Assembly (NCBI GenBank): GCA_019925795.1
Contig: CM034303.1
Span: forward strand, 57,358,581 to 57,422,580
Direction of reading: 5' to 3'
Source: Dendrobium chrysotoxum
Lineage: Eukaryota; Streptophyta; Magnoliopsida; Asparagales; Orchidaceae
DNA length: 64,000 bases
The notes below the pieces were generated by a model, which saw only the letters and a program-made list of their open reading frames with translations, was not told where the DNA came from and searched no databases. Below are positions 36,507-48,153 of the stretch, piece by piece. The position numbers and the translations under genes were made by a program. The first letter of the stretch is position 1, and every line of letters starts with the position of its first letter.

Positions 36507-37860
36507 CTTTCTATAATGCTCTCTTTCTCCCACTTACTCTCTCCATTCTCACATAAGTTTTTATGTCATACTCGGCTTAATGTTGCCTTTTTCGTCTCAA
36601 AACGTGAAATTTTTTTTTTCAATGGTTGTTTGAATGTGACATTTTGTAAAAATGCTTTTAACAAAACAATATTTTTTTATTGTTTTTAAAAATTTTTTGG
36701 TATGTGCTTCCCCGTTACAAACCTTCATTTTCTCAACCAATATTTTTAAAACTACTTTTTACAAAAGGTACGAGATAACCAAACAAGGCCTTAGAAGTTA
36801 TAAGTTCAGATATCATCCAAACAAATTTCTATCCAATATCTTTGTGCATGGTTTTCTATAACTTTACATTGTCTACACTTGTTTGTTTTTATATATTGCT
36901 TGAATTTATTGCTTTTAGTGAGTAATTTTTTCAAATGTAGAGTAAAATTTATATCAAATATTCAAATATTTATATTATTTAAAGCTCTCATGCTAACATA
37001 ATCAATTTATACATCACCCTATTTACATATGAAAAATTGTGTTAGTAGCTGCACTCTTTTTTTCTTATTTTTTTATTTTTTATTTTTTATTTTTTATTTT
37101 AGCTGTGTTCAGTGACTTGATTACAATAGCTTATGTAAATTAGGTTACGCGGAGCCAGAATATTTTCATACAGGGGCCCAAATTATTATTATTATTTTAA
37201 ATTTCTCTACTTCTTTTCAATCTCTAGGCGTCGAGCACCGCAAGTTCCTAGTTGGCTGTCTTCAAGTATCGATTGGGATTAAGACCAAAAAATCATTTTA
37301 GTAAGCCTAAATGCCTAATAATTAAATTATTTATTCATGAATTTTAATCATATAAATCTACACCTAAGCAATATTGTTTGGGGTTTTGTTTTCATTATAT
37401 CTAACATAAGCATATATAATTCTTGTGGTTAAACTGTCCAAATCGCAGAATACATTCATTGTATGAGATTTGAATTCGTGAATTTTGAAAGAAGCTTATA
37501 GCAAATATTACATTTAATTCACCCCTCTCTTGGTGAGTTTAACCACACAAAATCTTCAAAGATAGAGACTACTGCCTTTTATTTTGCAAGATAAAATACA
37601 TGAGAGCAATGATACTATTCTGCCATCCTTTTTGTCCTAAAAATTCATGCTAGGGGCAATCAACATTAATAGTTGGGATTATTGAAGAAATGGAGAGGAA
37701 TTTGAATTACAAGATATTGCGACAAGGAATGACTTTTTTTTAAATGAAAGTCAAATTCTCTTTTAAGAGGTGGTTACCTCGTATCTCCATGAATTAGTAT
37801 AATTGGTCTCCATTGACTACCACCATAACAGCATTGAATTAGCAAGCCTTGTGCTTCTTT
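36507..37860. other. No gene; T-rich DNA downstream of the PPR gene
   Basis: AT-rich DNA with a TTTTTTA pentad/hexad run at about 37055-37100 and (ATT)n at 37178-37196. It includes the 3' flank of the minus-strand PPR gene; a specific polyadenylation signal could not be fixed. Frames at 36438-36861 have no domain. Confidence 0.5.
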
Positions 37861-39660
37861 CTACCAGTAGTCAGCACAAGAGCATTGTCCAACGGCAAAA
37901 TGATGGAACCTATTGAGATCCCGAAGGATTATCTGCCTCCCAAACACCATGGATACCAGCTTCGCCACCGAGTGACAATCACTGCAGATTCTGAGATTCT
38001 TCACTACACGAATAGTTGTTCCAGGTGGCGTGTTTAAGAGCCCAAATGCGATCGCTAGCTTCTCGCTGTGATATCTAAGGCTCACTTCCTTTTCCTCCTC
38101 CGTGAGATCCACATGATGCACCTTACAAGTATCAGGGATATAACCAACCACCTTGAGTTGCTCCATAATCTCATCCACCATCCTATGCACCTTCTTAGAA
38201 TCTGGATGTTTCCCATCACTGGCGAAGAACTCGTGCACCTTGCTGTCAACCTCAATGGAGCTGCATCCTGGCACCTTCACCACCCCTCTCTCATCCATCA
38301 ACTTCCTAATCTCGTTCACATCCTCCCACATTCGATTCAATGCGCACATGTTTGAGAAGATCACATAGTCACCGCCGTGTGAATCATCCAATTCAATGAT
38401 TCTGTTGAACACTTTTTTACCGAGGTCAACATTCCCATGCCCTCCGCAGGCTGACAGCAAAGTCCTCCACAGAATCAGTGTTGGCTCGATCGACAAACCA
38501 TTGATAAAATCATAAGCCTCTTCCAGCTTCCCCGTTCGAGCCAGCAAATCAACGATGCAACCATAATGCTTGATTCCTGGAGGGATTCCGTAATCACTGT
38601 ACATAATGCGGAAATATCCAAGGCCTTGCTCAACCATGCCCGAGTGGCTGCAAGAGTATAGGATTCCCAGAAAGGTTATTCCGTCCGGTCTAATTCCCTT
38701 CTGGAGCATTTCATCGAACAGCTTGAGTGCCACAATCCCCTGTCCATGAATCGCGTAAGTCACTATCATGGCCGACCATGCCTGGGTATCTCGAAACTCC
38801 ATCCCGTTGAACACTCCGATAGCATCTTCCAAGCTACCGCATTTTCCGTACATGTCGATGAGAGCTGTGTTCACCTTGACATAGTATGAGAAGCCGTTCT
38901 TCTTCACATACTCATGGATCCACTTTCCAAGGTAAAGCGCCCCTATCAAGGCGCAGGCGGCGAGAACGCCGAGCATCGTGACGTAGGTAGGACGGAGCCG
39001 CCTGGACTGCATCTCTCGGAACAACGCCAATGCCTCGCCTGGTCGACTGCTCTGCACGCAGGCTGTGATCATGGAATTGTAAGAGATGACACACCGGTCG
39101 GTCCCATGGTCAAAGATGGTGCGGGCGGCTTTGACGTCACCGCATTGGGAGTACATGTTAATGAGGGTGGGGAGCACGAAGGCGTTAGAAGCGAAGCCGA
39201 GTTTGATGGCGGCTGCATGTGCCTGCTTCCCCTCACAGAAGGCGTGGGCGGATGCACAGGCCTTGAGGAGGGAGGGGAAGGAGTAGGCATCAGGGGCGAT
39301 GGAAGCCTCAAGCATCTGGCAAAAGAGGACAATAGCTTGGTGCGGTTCATGCGAACGTGAGTAACCGCGGCTAAGTGTGTTGAAGAGTACAGCATCCCTA
39401 TGGGAAATTTGGTCGAACAGCTTGTGGGCGTGGTACATGGATGGAGGCGCAGGATTGAGAGTCAGGGCGTCGATGAGCTTGGAGAGGAAAGAATTGTCCC
39501 ATTGAAGGCGGCGGGATTTGATGGCGAAGGCCTGGAGCTGTTGGATTTCTCGGAGGGAGGAGCATTTTGGTAGGAGGCTGAGAGGCGAGGACTCCTGTGA
39601 TTTTTGAACAATGGCAGGAGAGATAGTTGTTATCATCGTTGCGGCTGCGCTTATTGACAT
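37861..39660 (-). CDS. DYW-type PPR RNA-editing factor, OTP85-like
   Basis: Intact single-exon 599-residue protein. The N-terminus (about 1-30, Ser/Ala/Thr-rich, few acids) suits an organelle transit peptide. Residues about 60-430 are PLS-type pentatricopeptide repeats, for example VLFNTLSRGYSRSHEPHQA, LPTLINMYSQCGDVKAAR and VNTALIDMYGKCGSLEDA. E/E+ motifs follow (VPGCSSIEVDSKVHEF near 463-478). The DYW domain runs from about 507 to the end and keeps the cytidine-deaminase-like zinc motif: HSE at 531-533 and CSDCH at 559-563, plus a terminal CSCADYW. Such proteins bind one or a few RNA sites and convert C to U in chloroplasts or mitochondria. Overall pattern and length are closest, from memory, to Arabidopsis At2g02980 (OTP85, chloroplast ndhD editing, about 603 residues); orthology is an inference. 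The start is the first Met and no upstream in-frame ATG was noticed. It is the only clearly functional host gene here. Confidence 0.93.
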   Translation of the reverse strand: MSISAAATMITTISPAIVQKSQESSPLSLLPKCSSLREIQQLQAFAIKSRRLQWDNSFLSKLIDALTLNPAPPSMYHAHKLFDQISHRDAVLFNTLSRGYSRSHEPHQAIVLFCQMLEASIAPDAYSFPSLLKACASAHAFCEGKQAHAAAIKLGFASNAFVLPTLINMYSQCGDVKAARTIFDHGTDRCVISYNSMITACVQSSRPGEALALFREMQSRRLRPTYVTMLGVLAACALIGALYLGKWIHEYVKKNGFSYYVKVNTALIDMYGKCGSLEDAIGVFNGMEFRDTQAWSAMIVTYAIHGQGIVALKLFDEMLQKGIRPDGITFLGILYSCSHSGMVEQGLGYFRIMYSDYGIPPGIKHYGCIVDLLARTGKLEEAYDFINGLSIEPTLILWRTLLSACGGHGNVDLGKKVFNRIIELDDSHGGDYVIFSNMCALNRMWEDVNEIRKLMDERGVVKVPGCSSIEVDSKVHEFFASDGKHPDSKKVHRMVDEIMEQLKVVGYIPDTCKVHHVDLTEEEKEVSLRYHSEKLAIAFGLLNTPPGTTIRVVKNLRICSDCHSVAKLVSMVFGRQIILRDLNRFHHFAVGQCSCADYW

Positions 39661-39750
39661 TTCAACCGATTTTTTTGGGAGGATTATTATTTCATATTTA
39701 TGTGCTTTACTGATGCAGTGGATCCGTAGAAGCTAAACTCTAAACCCTAA
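39661..39750 (-). promoter_or_regulatory. Short upstream region of the PPR gene
   Basis: Only about 90 bp separate the PPR start from a Tourist-like element at 39751. A weak TATA-like CATAAATATG lies on the minus strand near 39690-39700, too close to the ATG to be convincing. The real promoter probably extends into the transposon. Confidence 0.25.
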
Positions 39751-42700
39751 GGGGGGCTGTTTGGCAAGGATTTATGCAGGATTTATGCCAAACGGGATTT
39801 GTGCGCCCCGTAAATCTCACGGCGGAATAAATCCTTCGGCGGTTTACGGGATTTGGCCGAAGAAGCGTGCAAAATGGAGATAGTTACCTTCACAGCGAGC
39901 GAGCTCCCGTCATTGCTTCCGATCAAAATGTTGTAACTTCCGAACCGACAGGAAGGGAACGACGTCCGAGGAGCGAAGTTCAATAGCAACGAAGGAGCCG
40001 AAGAAGCGACTCGTATAATCTCTATAACAACGAAGAAAAAGAGATCCTCTGGTTTGAAAGTCAATCCTTATAAAAGTTCTATTATTATCCAAGCCAATTC
40101 CCCCCATGCCAATGAGATTTGTGAATCTCTTCAAATTTCTAATTGTTGCATGAGTTTCACTTATTGGGCATTCCCATATCTATCAAGAGAACCCTCATAT
40201 CAGACTTCTCCCCCCTCCTCGGTATTATCTCTAACAAGTTTTCTGGCTGGAAAGTAATGTTTCTATCTTTTGCAGGTAGGCTTCAGTTCTTACGTTTTAT
40301 CATATGGAACACTATTGCTTATTGAATAAGAGGGGCCATCATACCTAAAGCTTGTTGTAAACAGATTTCTAAACTTGCAGCAAAGTTCCTTTACTTTGGA
40401 GACATCAATGCTAGGAAACTTCATCTTATTTCTTGGGCTAACACTTGTAAACCCAGAAATAAGGGAGGCCTGGGATTACCGTACATACAAGCCATTCGTT
40501 ATGCTTTTGACTGCTCGTTGATCTTAAGGATGTATAATTGGTCTTCTCCCCTTTCTACCTAGTTTTTTTTCTAACTATTACTCCCCTTGGAAGAGCCCTC
40601 CCCCTAAAGCAACAGCTATGTGGAAGAGTATTTGTGCCACTGCCATTACTATTAAGTCCAACCTATTTTTTAAAATTATTGAAAACTCCCCTATTAACCT
40701 TAGATGGGATCATTGGTATAATGGTCTTAGTATTCTTGACCTCCCTCAACATCACACCCTTCCTAGTTTTTTTCCTGACAATGCCCCTCTCTTTGTCCTC
40801 TATGATGCTTTGGGTTAGTCTATTCATGCATACTGCTCCGTTGAGCTGCAGCAGACAATCTCTTCTGCTCCTATTATTATAGAAGGCAATGGTCACTATT
40901 TTTTTTGGGCACTGTTTCTGCTTTTAACTTCAATACCTTTATTCAAGACTTTTACAAAAATGAAAGGGAGGTTTTTTGGTGTAACTTTGTTTGGCACAAA
41001 CATCATGCGCTAAGATAATCTATATTTGGTTGGCTTTGTTTTGTTGGGGGGCTTAAAACTGCTGATGCTCTCTTAAAATAGAATATTGCGGTGGATTCCA
41101 GTTGTTGTTTCTGCCACATTTATCCTGAAAGTACTTCCCACCTCTTTTTTGAATGGGGCTACACGTTTGGTATTATCTTTGAGCTGATCCCTTGCCTCAG
41201 GACATTTCTTATGCGGCCTACTCTTTATCAAATTATCGACATCCTTTCTGCTGGAGGTGTGATTTCTGCAAGCTGACTTTCCATTTGCTACTGCTTTAGG
41301 CATATGTTTACTTCGTCTGTAGGGAGAGAAATGAAAGAAAATTTACCAATAACTATAAAAGCAGCAGTACTATTCAGGTTCTCATCAAAACGGCTATGGG
41401 AATTAAGCTATCTAAATGGAAAGGGGGAGATGTTCTCAGAGCTCTTTTATAGCTTGTTCTATAAGTTGATTTGGCTGCCCTGTTTTGTTTTTTCATGATT
41501 TGGTATGGCTTTCTGTTTGGATTTTGAGATTTTTGGTTGGGGGGCGATGATGTTCGGTTTACATACCCCCCCCCCCCCCCCCCCGGATGGCGACTCTTGT
41601 AAATAATCTATTTAGACGGCAATTCTGGCAACCGGGAATTCATGCTTCTGAGGATGTACTCCTTTTTCTTCTGAGCCCGTGTGGTGTGCCACCCGCAATT
41701 TTTTGCTCCTTTTGGTTCTCCTTTTCATTTCTGTTTTGACATGTGTATTTTTTTGCACCTCTGGTGATCCCCCTTTTTGCTCTTTACACAATTTTGATGT
41801 TGTTTTTATCTTTTACACATATAACTAGTTTTATTTAAACTTCATTAATGAAAATTGGGCGACTGCCCTTAATTTTCCAAAAAAAAAAAAAACAATGAAA
41901 AGAGAAGATAAAAAGCAAACCTTGGAGTCTGGACGCCTCTAAGCTATAACTCCTTAACTTAATTAATATAATTTAAAATATTAATAATTAAGTAAATTAA
42001 TTAAATATTTAATATTATAATTAATGCAAAAATTTATTATCTAATTTAACTAAATTAACTAATTAGTAATACGATTAATTATTAAAAATTTATATAATTA
42101 GCTTAATCAATATAGTTTGAAATAGAATCTATTAAATATATAATTGATAGTATAAATAATATTAAATAATTAATAAGTAGTAGAATTTTTAAGTGATTAA
42201 TGAGATAATTAACAGCATAATTTATGATTAAAACTAACTAAATAATACTTAAATAGTTAATTAAATTATTAGTAGAATTAAATATAATTTCAAATAGAAT
42301 AATTACTATATACTATTATAAATAATAATTAAATAATTAATTAGTACTTAATATGTTATTAGAATTCATAAAATATTAAATTTAATTTTAATAAGTAACT
42401 TGTACTTAATATGTAATTAAATTCATAACATATTAAATTTAATTTTTAAATGAACAAATCGCCTTAAATTCTAGATTACGTTGCCAAATGGTTTTATATG
42501 ACAACTATTATTCAAAACAGTTTTCAGGATTTAACATATCCAAGATTTATTAAATCCTAGATTTACAGAATTTACTAAATCATATTAAAGTTAAATCCTA
42601 TGTTTGCCAAGGCTGTTTAGCAACAAGTAGGATTTATGAGATTTAGGGGTTATTTGGCAACATGATTTATGCTCGATTTGAGCAAGATTTATGTTAAATC

Positions 42701-43332
42701 CTGCCAAATAGGATTTATGGCGTCGTCGAAAGTTACGGTGGAATAAATCCTTTGTCTCATTCTTTTTGCGGTGAATCCCGGATTTACTAAATCATATAAT
42801 TCGATGGATTTAACATTTTATCGCACGGGAGGAGGAGTGCGAGATCGCTAGTGTACCTTCAACATCTAGTAGCTGGACTTGTTCTTCTCGTAGGATGACT
42901 CCTGAAAGGGGTCAACAAACTCTTGCAATCAGTAGGTTTTCAGCGCTATGAAGTTTTCGAGTAAACATCGTCTGAGCTACGAGCCTTATTTGGGATTTCG
43001 TAGGTTTAAGCAGTCATCTATTGTTCTTATTTTTTGCTATGTTGTTCATTCCCTATAAAAGCACAGATTGACCTGGAAAGGGATTTGTAAGCAGTGATGA
43101 TTTCTATAAGATTTTTTTTATCTTCATTGAACTCTATTGTGCTTTTCTTTATATAACCGCCTTAAATCCTGAGTTATACTGCCAAACAACTCCACAAAGA
43201 TTTAACGGGATTTAATGCTCATGTTGCCAAATAGTTTTTTGGATTAAACTTTTGCAGGATTTACTAAATCCAAATTTAAAGGATTTAGTAAATCCTACTC
43301 AAGTTAAATCCTACGAGTTACCAAACTACCCC
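39751..43332. mobile_element. Nested Tourist-like (PIF/Harbinger) elements
   Basis: The outer ends are GGGGGGCTGTTTGGCAA and TTACCAAACTACCCC, inverted, with TAA on both sides (39748-39750 and 43333-43335), the target preference of PIF/Harbinger elements. Subterminal ATTTATG / TAAATCCT motifs repeat many times on both sides. Internal copies of the same terminus (GGCTGTTTAGCAACAAG at 42611, GGGGTTATTTGGCAACATG near 42646, TGCCAAACAACTCC near 43181) show several related elements nested or fused. A LINE fragment and an AT-rich block (about 41950-42460) lie inside. No transposase was recognised. Confidence 0.65.
40043..41893 (+). pseudogene. 5'-truncated LINE (L1-type ORF2 3' part)
   Basis: The translation starts just after RT (SGLKVNPYKSSIIIQ) and passes through PISIKRTLISDFSPLL, GWKVMFLSFAGRLQFL and NKGGLGLPYIQA, which are the connection region of plant L1 ORF2. 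It then shows a broken zf-RVT region (CCFCHIYPESTSHLFFEWG, usual Cys lost). Stops and frameshifts occur throughout. It ends in an oligo(A) run at 41879-41892. A poly-C run at 41567-41584 lies in the 3' region. Imperfectly similar AAAAGAGA sequence occurs on both flanks and may be an eroded target duplication. It is a different family from the telomeric LINE at the right end. Confidence 0.8.
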
Positions 43333-43335
43333 TAA

Positions 43336-43755
43336 AATGAATCTGCTCAAAGGAACACCAAATATGAAATCAACATAAATTTAAATGTTTAAAAAAAAAA
43401 TAATATTCATTATCCTTACTTCCATCCATCAGCTTCTACTTAACATAGAAAAAAGAACATTTTAGAAAAATATGTAACAAACTATATTTACTATTTTTAA
43501 GGAATGCTTTAACTAAGTTGTTCTACATCATACTCCCCTTGCATCAGAAGAGCTCGACTCCATCGAGGCACGTCATCGACATGGAGGTAGGTATAGAATA
43601 CTTGAGCAACCCTTCGAATCAAAGATTTTACTTCTTCTATGCATGTCCACAGGCTCATTTAGATTAGTACAAGCTAGAATCAGGCTACCAATGGTAAACC
43701 AATCAGATTGAAGATTGAAAAAGTCATGTGAAGGAATAGTTGGAATGCAATCAAG
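43336..43755. other. No gene recognised
   Basis: Between the Tourist-like nest and the viral block. It may include 3' viral sequence, but this could not be shown. Confidence 0.4.
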
Positions 43756-44469
43756 TCACTGAAAAGTAAAGCCTTCCTTTGGGCTTATGCACATGCTAGA
43801 TTCTTCAGAAGAAAGTTGCCAAGCTTGCGAAAGAGAAACTTTTTTAATAGGCTTTCCTGGAAACATTTGCATGTCGGTCTTATTGTCATGTTTAATTGTT
43901 TTAAATATTTTCTTGATTTCTTCAAGCATTTCTGGCAAATATAAATATTGATATTGTTTTAATTGGTTATTTGCCACAATGTCTAGGATAACCTCAGAGA
44001 AGTACTTATTATCTTCTTGGAGGTTATCAAGTTTTTGTTTTAAACTATTATTCTTATATTTTTCTATTTGCAGCATTTTTTCTAGCTCTTGAATTCTTGC
44101 TTCCTGATTGGCTATTACTATTTTTTGTAGATTTATAGGCATCTTTGGTACAAGAGAGACATTTTCTAATGAACTATTTACTACATGCTGATGTACTTCT
44201 GTCTGTAGCATATCTATCTGATCATTAATACCCATGAAACAGATAATCAAACAATTAAGGGTATTAATCATCGCTCCGAAGTCAGAACGGTTGCACCATA
44301 GATTATCTAATAGTACTGTTTGAAACAAATTTAAAGGTTTTCTAATTAAAACCACCTTTGGTCTAAACTGAAGATTCATTCCATGTCTATTTGGTAATTG
44401 TAAATGACCAAAATGCACCATATTTGGTAAGGAGGAGATTTCATTAGTAGCGACTTTTGGAGTTTCCAT
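43756..44469 (-). CDS. Uncharacterised 237-residue ORF of the viral block
   Basis: Longest uninterrupted frame in the viral block, downstream of the RT/RNase H remnant. It starts METPKVATNEISSLP. Residues about 115-160 (IANQEARIQELEKMLQIEK and following) form a likely coiled coil rich in Glu, Lys and Leu. No further domain is recognised. Position suggests a counterpart of the extra 3' ORF of some Caulimoviridae. Whether it is expressed cannot be judged. Confidence 0.5.
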   Translation of the reverse strand: METPKVATNEISSLPNMVHFGHLQLPNRHGMNLQFRPKVVLIRKPLNLFQTVLLDNLWCNRSDFGAMINTLNCLIICFMGINDQIDMLQTEVHQHVVNSSLENVSLVPKMPINLQKIVIANQEARIQELEKMLQIEKYKNNSLKQKLDNLQEDNKYFSEVILDIVANNQLKQYQYLYLPEMLEEIKKIFKTIKHDNKTDMQMFPGKPIKKVSLSQAWQLSSEESSMCISPKEGFTFQ

Positions 44470-44879
44470 TGTCCTGTAAGAAAATATAGATATATCGTTA
44501 CTATTTTGTTTACATTCTAGTTACGTACTATGGCTATATTTGTATTTCTAAGCATTGCTACCTTGATTAATAGCTATGAATCATTGCTACCTTGATTAGT
44601 AGCTATGAATTTATTTGCTATTTTCTAGCTATTAAAACAATATGTTTAGTTGCTAGGCTGTTGTACCAATCGAGATAAATTTTCAGTTAGAAAATTTGTC
44701 TCCCTTTATATGTTCAAATTGGACATTGTAACCATTTCCTTCAATGGTTATAACAAAGTTTACCCATCTTTTGCTATAAATTTTCTTTTCATTTTTATTT
44801 TTATAAAAATGGACTATTGCTTCACAATCTATTCTAATCGTAAATTCTTTTTTTAAGAAGGGTTTAAAAGAATTTAAAG

Positions 44880-45330
44880 GATTTATTACTCCTAAAATTT
44901 AATAATCTAAAGAGGTTATATTTTTAGGTAATTGTTTAAAATTTCCTGATGCGTATCTGCAAATCTTTTCAGATGTTTTAAAAGCTTTATGGTTTTATTC
45001 TTAATTCAGCGCCCCAACCTTCTTGAGGTGCATCTACGACTACTATCTTATAGTCCGTTTCAAAAGGAAGAGATAGTTTAGGAAGGGTTTTTATTTTTTG
45101 TTTTATCATTTGTACTAATCAAATATCTTCTTGATTAAAATATCTTTGACCATTTTTACTTGTTTTCTTATAGAGTGATTTTATCATTTTTCCTAAGTCT
45201 TTGATATATGATCGTGCATAATTTAAAAGGCCTAAGAATTTTTGCAATTCCTTAAGATCTTCTATTTTATTAGGGAATTATAGTATTTTTAGAGGAATAT
45301 GATCTTGTAGTTCTATGTGGCCATTTCTGA
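44880..45330 (-). pseudogene. RNase H-like remnant (viral)
   Basis: Translated pieces such as LQKFLGLLNYARSYIKDLGK and FETDYKIVVVDAPQEGWGA correspond to the RT thumb/RNase H start of pararetroviruses. Multiple stops; most of RNase H is unreadable. Confidence 0.65.
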
Positions 45331-45363
45331 TTTTTTGTCCAAGAAAATATATTCTTTGGCTAT

Positions 45364-46183
45364 TTATATTTTCTTCTTTGATAGAATTATACCATGTGTT
45401 ATACATAATTGTAATACTATTTCAAGATGGTGGTAATGTTCTTTTTGTGTCTGGGACTTAATTAAAATATCATCAATATAAACTAGCATAAAATCTAATT
45501 TTCGAAATATATTGTCCATTTTCTTTGAAAGATACTTGGGGCATTTTTTAACCCAAATGGCATGATTAACCATTCATAATGTCCTAATGGTGTGGTAAAA
45601 GCTGTCCGTGGTATAGAATTGGGATGCAATTTGATTTGCCAGAATCTGGATTTGCAATCTAACTTACTAAAATATTTCTTGTTTTGTATAAGATTTATTA
45701 ACATACTTTGTCTGGAATTTTATAACCATCGTCTTCTGTATTATCATTTAATCTTTTATAATTGATAACCATTCTTGCTTTTCCTCTTTTTATTTCAGCA
45801 TGATTTCTAACCATAAAGGCCGCTGAACGATGAGGAGATTTTGAAGATCGGATTAAACCTAATTTTTGTATTTCTTTAATTTGTATGATAAATTCTTCTT
45901 TGTCAAGGGGTGAATATTCTAATTCTTTCGTTCTAATTATGAGGTCTGGATTAATAATAGGAAGTTCGACATATTCTTTATTTTTATCCCAATGTTGTAA
46001 GGAATTTTCACCTATAATTTGGCTTTCTTCGACCAATTGAAAAATCTTTTCAAGTGGTTTGGGTATTGACAGTGTTATTTCTTTATTTATATTTTCATAG
46101 CATTGGGAAAGATAAAGAGAAATGTCGGGGTCAAAAGGTTGTTTAGTAGAAGGGTGTGTAGAACCACCACGCTTCGGGAGCAC
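45364..46183 (-). pseudogene. Pararetroviral reverse transcriptase, broken
   Basis: Three overlapping frames carry the RT core in order: RMVINYKRLND (45698-46183), YFSKLDCKSRFWQIKLHP and MPFGLKNAPSIFQ (45495-45704), and the active-site box VYIDDILI (45364-45573). The GFWQI-type motif reads RFWQI here. Frame changes near 45500-45570 and 45700 break it. The sequence style is that of Caulimoviridae rather than Ty3/gypsy. Confidence 0.85.
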
Positions 46184-46299
46184 TTTGATTTTATTTCTGG
46201 GGATAAAGTTGCTACGTTTACTAATTGTGATGTAATTACGACAGACAGTAAAAAGTCCTTAACATAAAATTTAAACCAAGTATAAATTTTTGTTTAGTA

Positions 46300-46560
46300 G
46301 CGTTATGAATTAAAATTTTTGGTAACATATATTTTTCAGAGACATTGAGTAAAATGACGTAGATGGTTGCCAACAAGTTGAGATGAAGTATTAGTTGGAT
46401 GCCAAATAAGATTACTTGGTAAGAGATTATTGGTTATGATCGATGTAGTACTATTGCTATCAATTAAAGCTTGGACCTCAATTTCTTCTTTATTTTCTAA
46501 TGTAATGTTTCCTGATACAGATAATAAAGAGGTAGGTTAGTTTTGAGCAATAAAAGTTTC
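46300..46560 (-). pseudogene. Viral protease-like segment
   Basis: Near 46440-46480 the minus strand encodes ALIDSNSTTSIIT, matching the aspartic protease motif D-T/S-G except that Gly is replaced by Asn. Surrounded by stops. Confidence 0.55.
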
Positions 46561-46938
46561 GGTAATAGGTGGGGAAAGATCTAATTTATGAATAGTGGTA
46601 ATTTCATCATTAGAAGTTTGAATGTCATGTTCTTGTTGATTAAGTTGACAATCTTGATATTTTGCCAGAGTTTTTTCTAAAGTGTAAATTTTTTGTAATA
46701 ATATTTGCTCTCTTTGTTCCTGATTTTGAGTTGATTGTTGTTCTAATTTTTCTAATCACAAAAAGATGCATTCAATAGATGTGCTCATTTTGTCGATTTT
46801 TAATTCTATTATGTCAAATTTGTGAGATGGAAAAGTTGTTGCATTTTTTTCGATTATTCCATGATATTGTTTGCACATAAATGACAAATTTTGATCATGC
46901 AAATTTGGTTTTTGCAGAAGATGGGGATGGTTGCATAT

Positions 46939-47548
46939 TCATAGATTTAAGGAGTTCCAACAATCTACTGCATCGATTAATCCATTCATAGCTATTTTCG
47001 ATGCCTCTAAATGATTATCTGATTGTTCATCGGTAATACTATAAATTGTATTCTTTGATTCATTAGAGAAAATACTAACTACATCATCTTTTAAATCTTG
47101 TATAAGTAGAGATCTAGTTTTATTATTATATCTTTTATCATATTTGTTAGCTAAATGATCAGGTGATCCACAAATATAACAATGACATTTTCTAGTACTT
47201 GATTTTTTCACATTCTTGTCCTTTCTTGGAAATTTTCTTTTTGATTTTCTAAGTATTTTTCTTTTTCTTTGTTTATCAAGAAAGGATTGTGGTGTAAAAA
47301 TATTTTTACAAAAAGCATAAGTTTGTTTTTTTAACCTATTTTTGTATTATATATTCTTTGCATTTTTCTTTGAGTTGCCAAAAAATAAATATTATACGTG
47401 GACCTATTCCTAAATGTTTAGTAATTTCATCTGTAGGATAAGTTGCTTTCCATTTGTCATGAATTTCTTTTCCTAATTCTCCTAGTAATTTTATTAAAAA
47501 TCTTTCTGCTATCTCAAAATCAAAAATATTTGACTGCTTTGCTAGCAT
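46939..47548 (-). pseudogene. Coat-protein region with zinc finger (viral)
   Basis: 47336-47548 and 46939-47211 are separate frames. The second has CHCYICGSPDHLANKY, matching the Caulimoviridae coat-protein finger C-x-C-x2-C-x4-H-x4-C with the final Cys changed to Tyr. A Lys-rich stretch precedes it. Frame breaks separate the two. Confidence 0.7.
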
Positions 47549-47946
47549 GTTTACTGGGGATATATAATCATCAAATCATCACACTTAGATGATTTGCTAG
47601 GGCACCACTTCTAGATCTAGGCTAGGCCGGTGTTTACTTTTCTGCTATGTACTAGGATTTTTGAGTTATCACTACATGCTGGATGTTAATATTGCTATGA
47701 TTGGTTATTTATTTTCTACACTCTGTAATGTGATTGATGAATGTTAGATTTACCCTTAGGATAGGGGCAATTTAAATGCTAATGTAATCTTATGCAAGTG
47801 GCTATGCTCATATAGGGCATTGAAATTAAAGGGGGCAAAGTTAAATTTAAATTAATCAAATTTTTGCAGGTGCTATAGAATGCTAATTCCCCGTTTTAAA
47901 ATTAAAAGAGCATGGTCAAGTGTTTCTGGCTTGAGCATTTTAAATT

Positions 47947-48153
47947 TTATAATATTAACTGCTTGGGATAATTTAAATATAATTCCTTAGGATAACCCTG
48001 TAGGTTGTTCGAGTCTAGATTTTTAATTTTTATTAAATTTAATCCAAATTTATTGAGTTGTAAATCAAAGTGATACTTGAGAGAGGATATATAAGTATCC
48101 AACTTTGATTCCAAAGAGGAAAGAACATCCCTTAGGGGAGAGTTCTCTTTCAT
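47947..48153 (-). pseudogene. Small ORF upstream of the coat-protein region
   Basis: 68 codons, starts MKENSPLRDVLSSLESKLD, heptad-like Leu/Ile spacing. Its position fits a virion-associated small protein or the N-terminal part of the polyprotein. Low certainty. Confidence 0.35.

Larger units (their letters stand above)
43756..48153 (-). mobile_element. Endogenous pararetrovirus (Caulimoviridae), degraded
   Basis: Minus-strand order: small coiled-coil-like ORF (47947-48153), coat-protein region with zinc finger (46939-47548), protease-like segment (about 46300-46560), reverse transcriptase (45364-46183), RNase H-like remnant (about 44880-45330), then a separate ORF (43756-44469). This is the arrangement of plant pararetroviruses; no integrase and no LTRs were found, which distinguishes it from gypsy elements. 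No movement-protein region was identified upstream. The copy is broken by many stops and frameshifts and is not functional. The genus is uncertain: an ORF downstream of RNase H is known in tungroviruses and in caulimoviruses. Confidence 0.78.

Noticed and set aside
38914..39360. 148-codon + frame inside the PPR gene
   Set aside because: Antisense shadow of a GC-rich conserved coding region.
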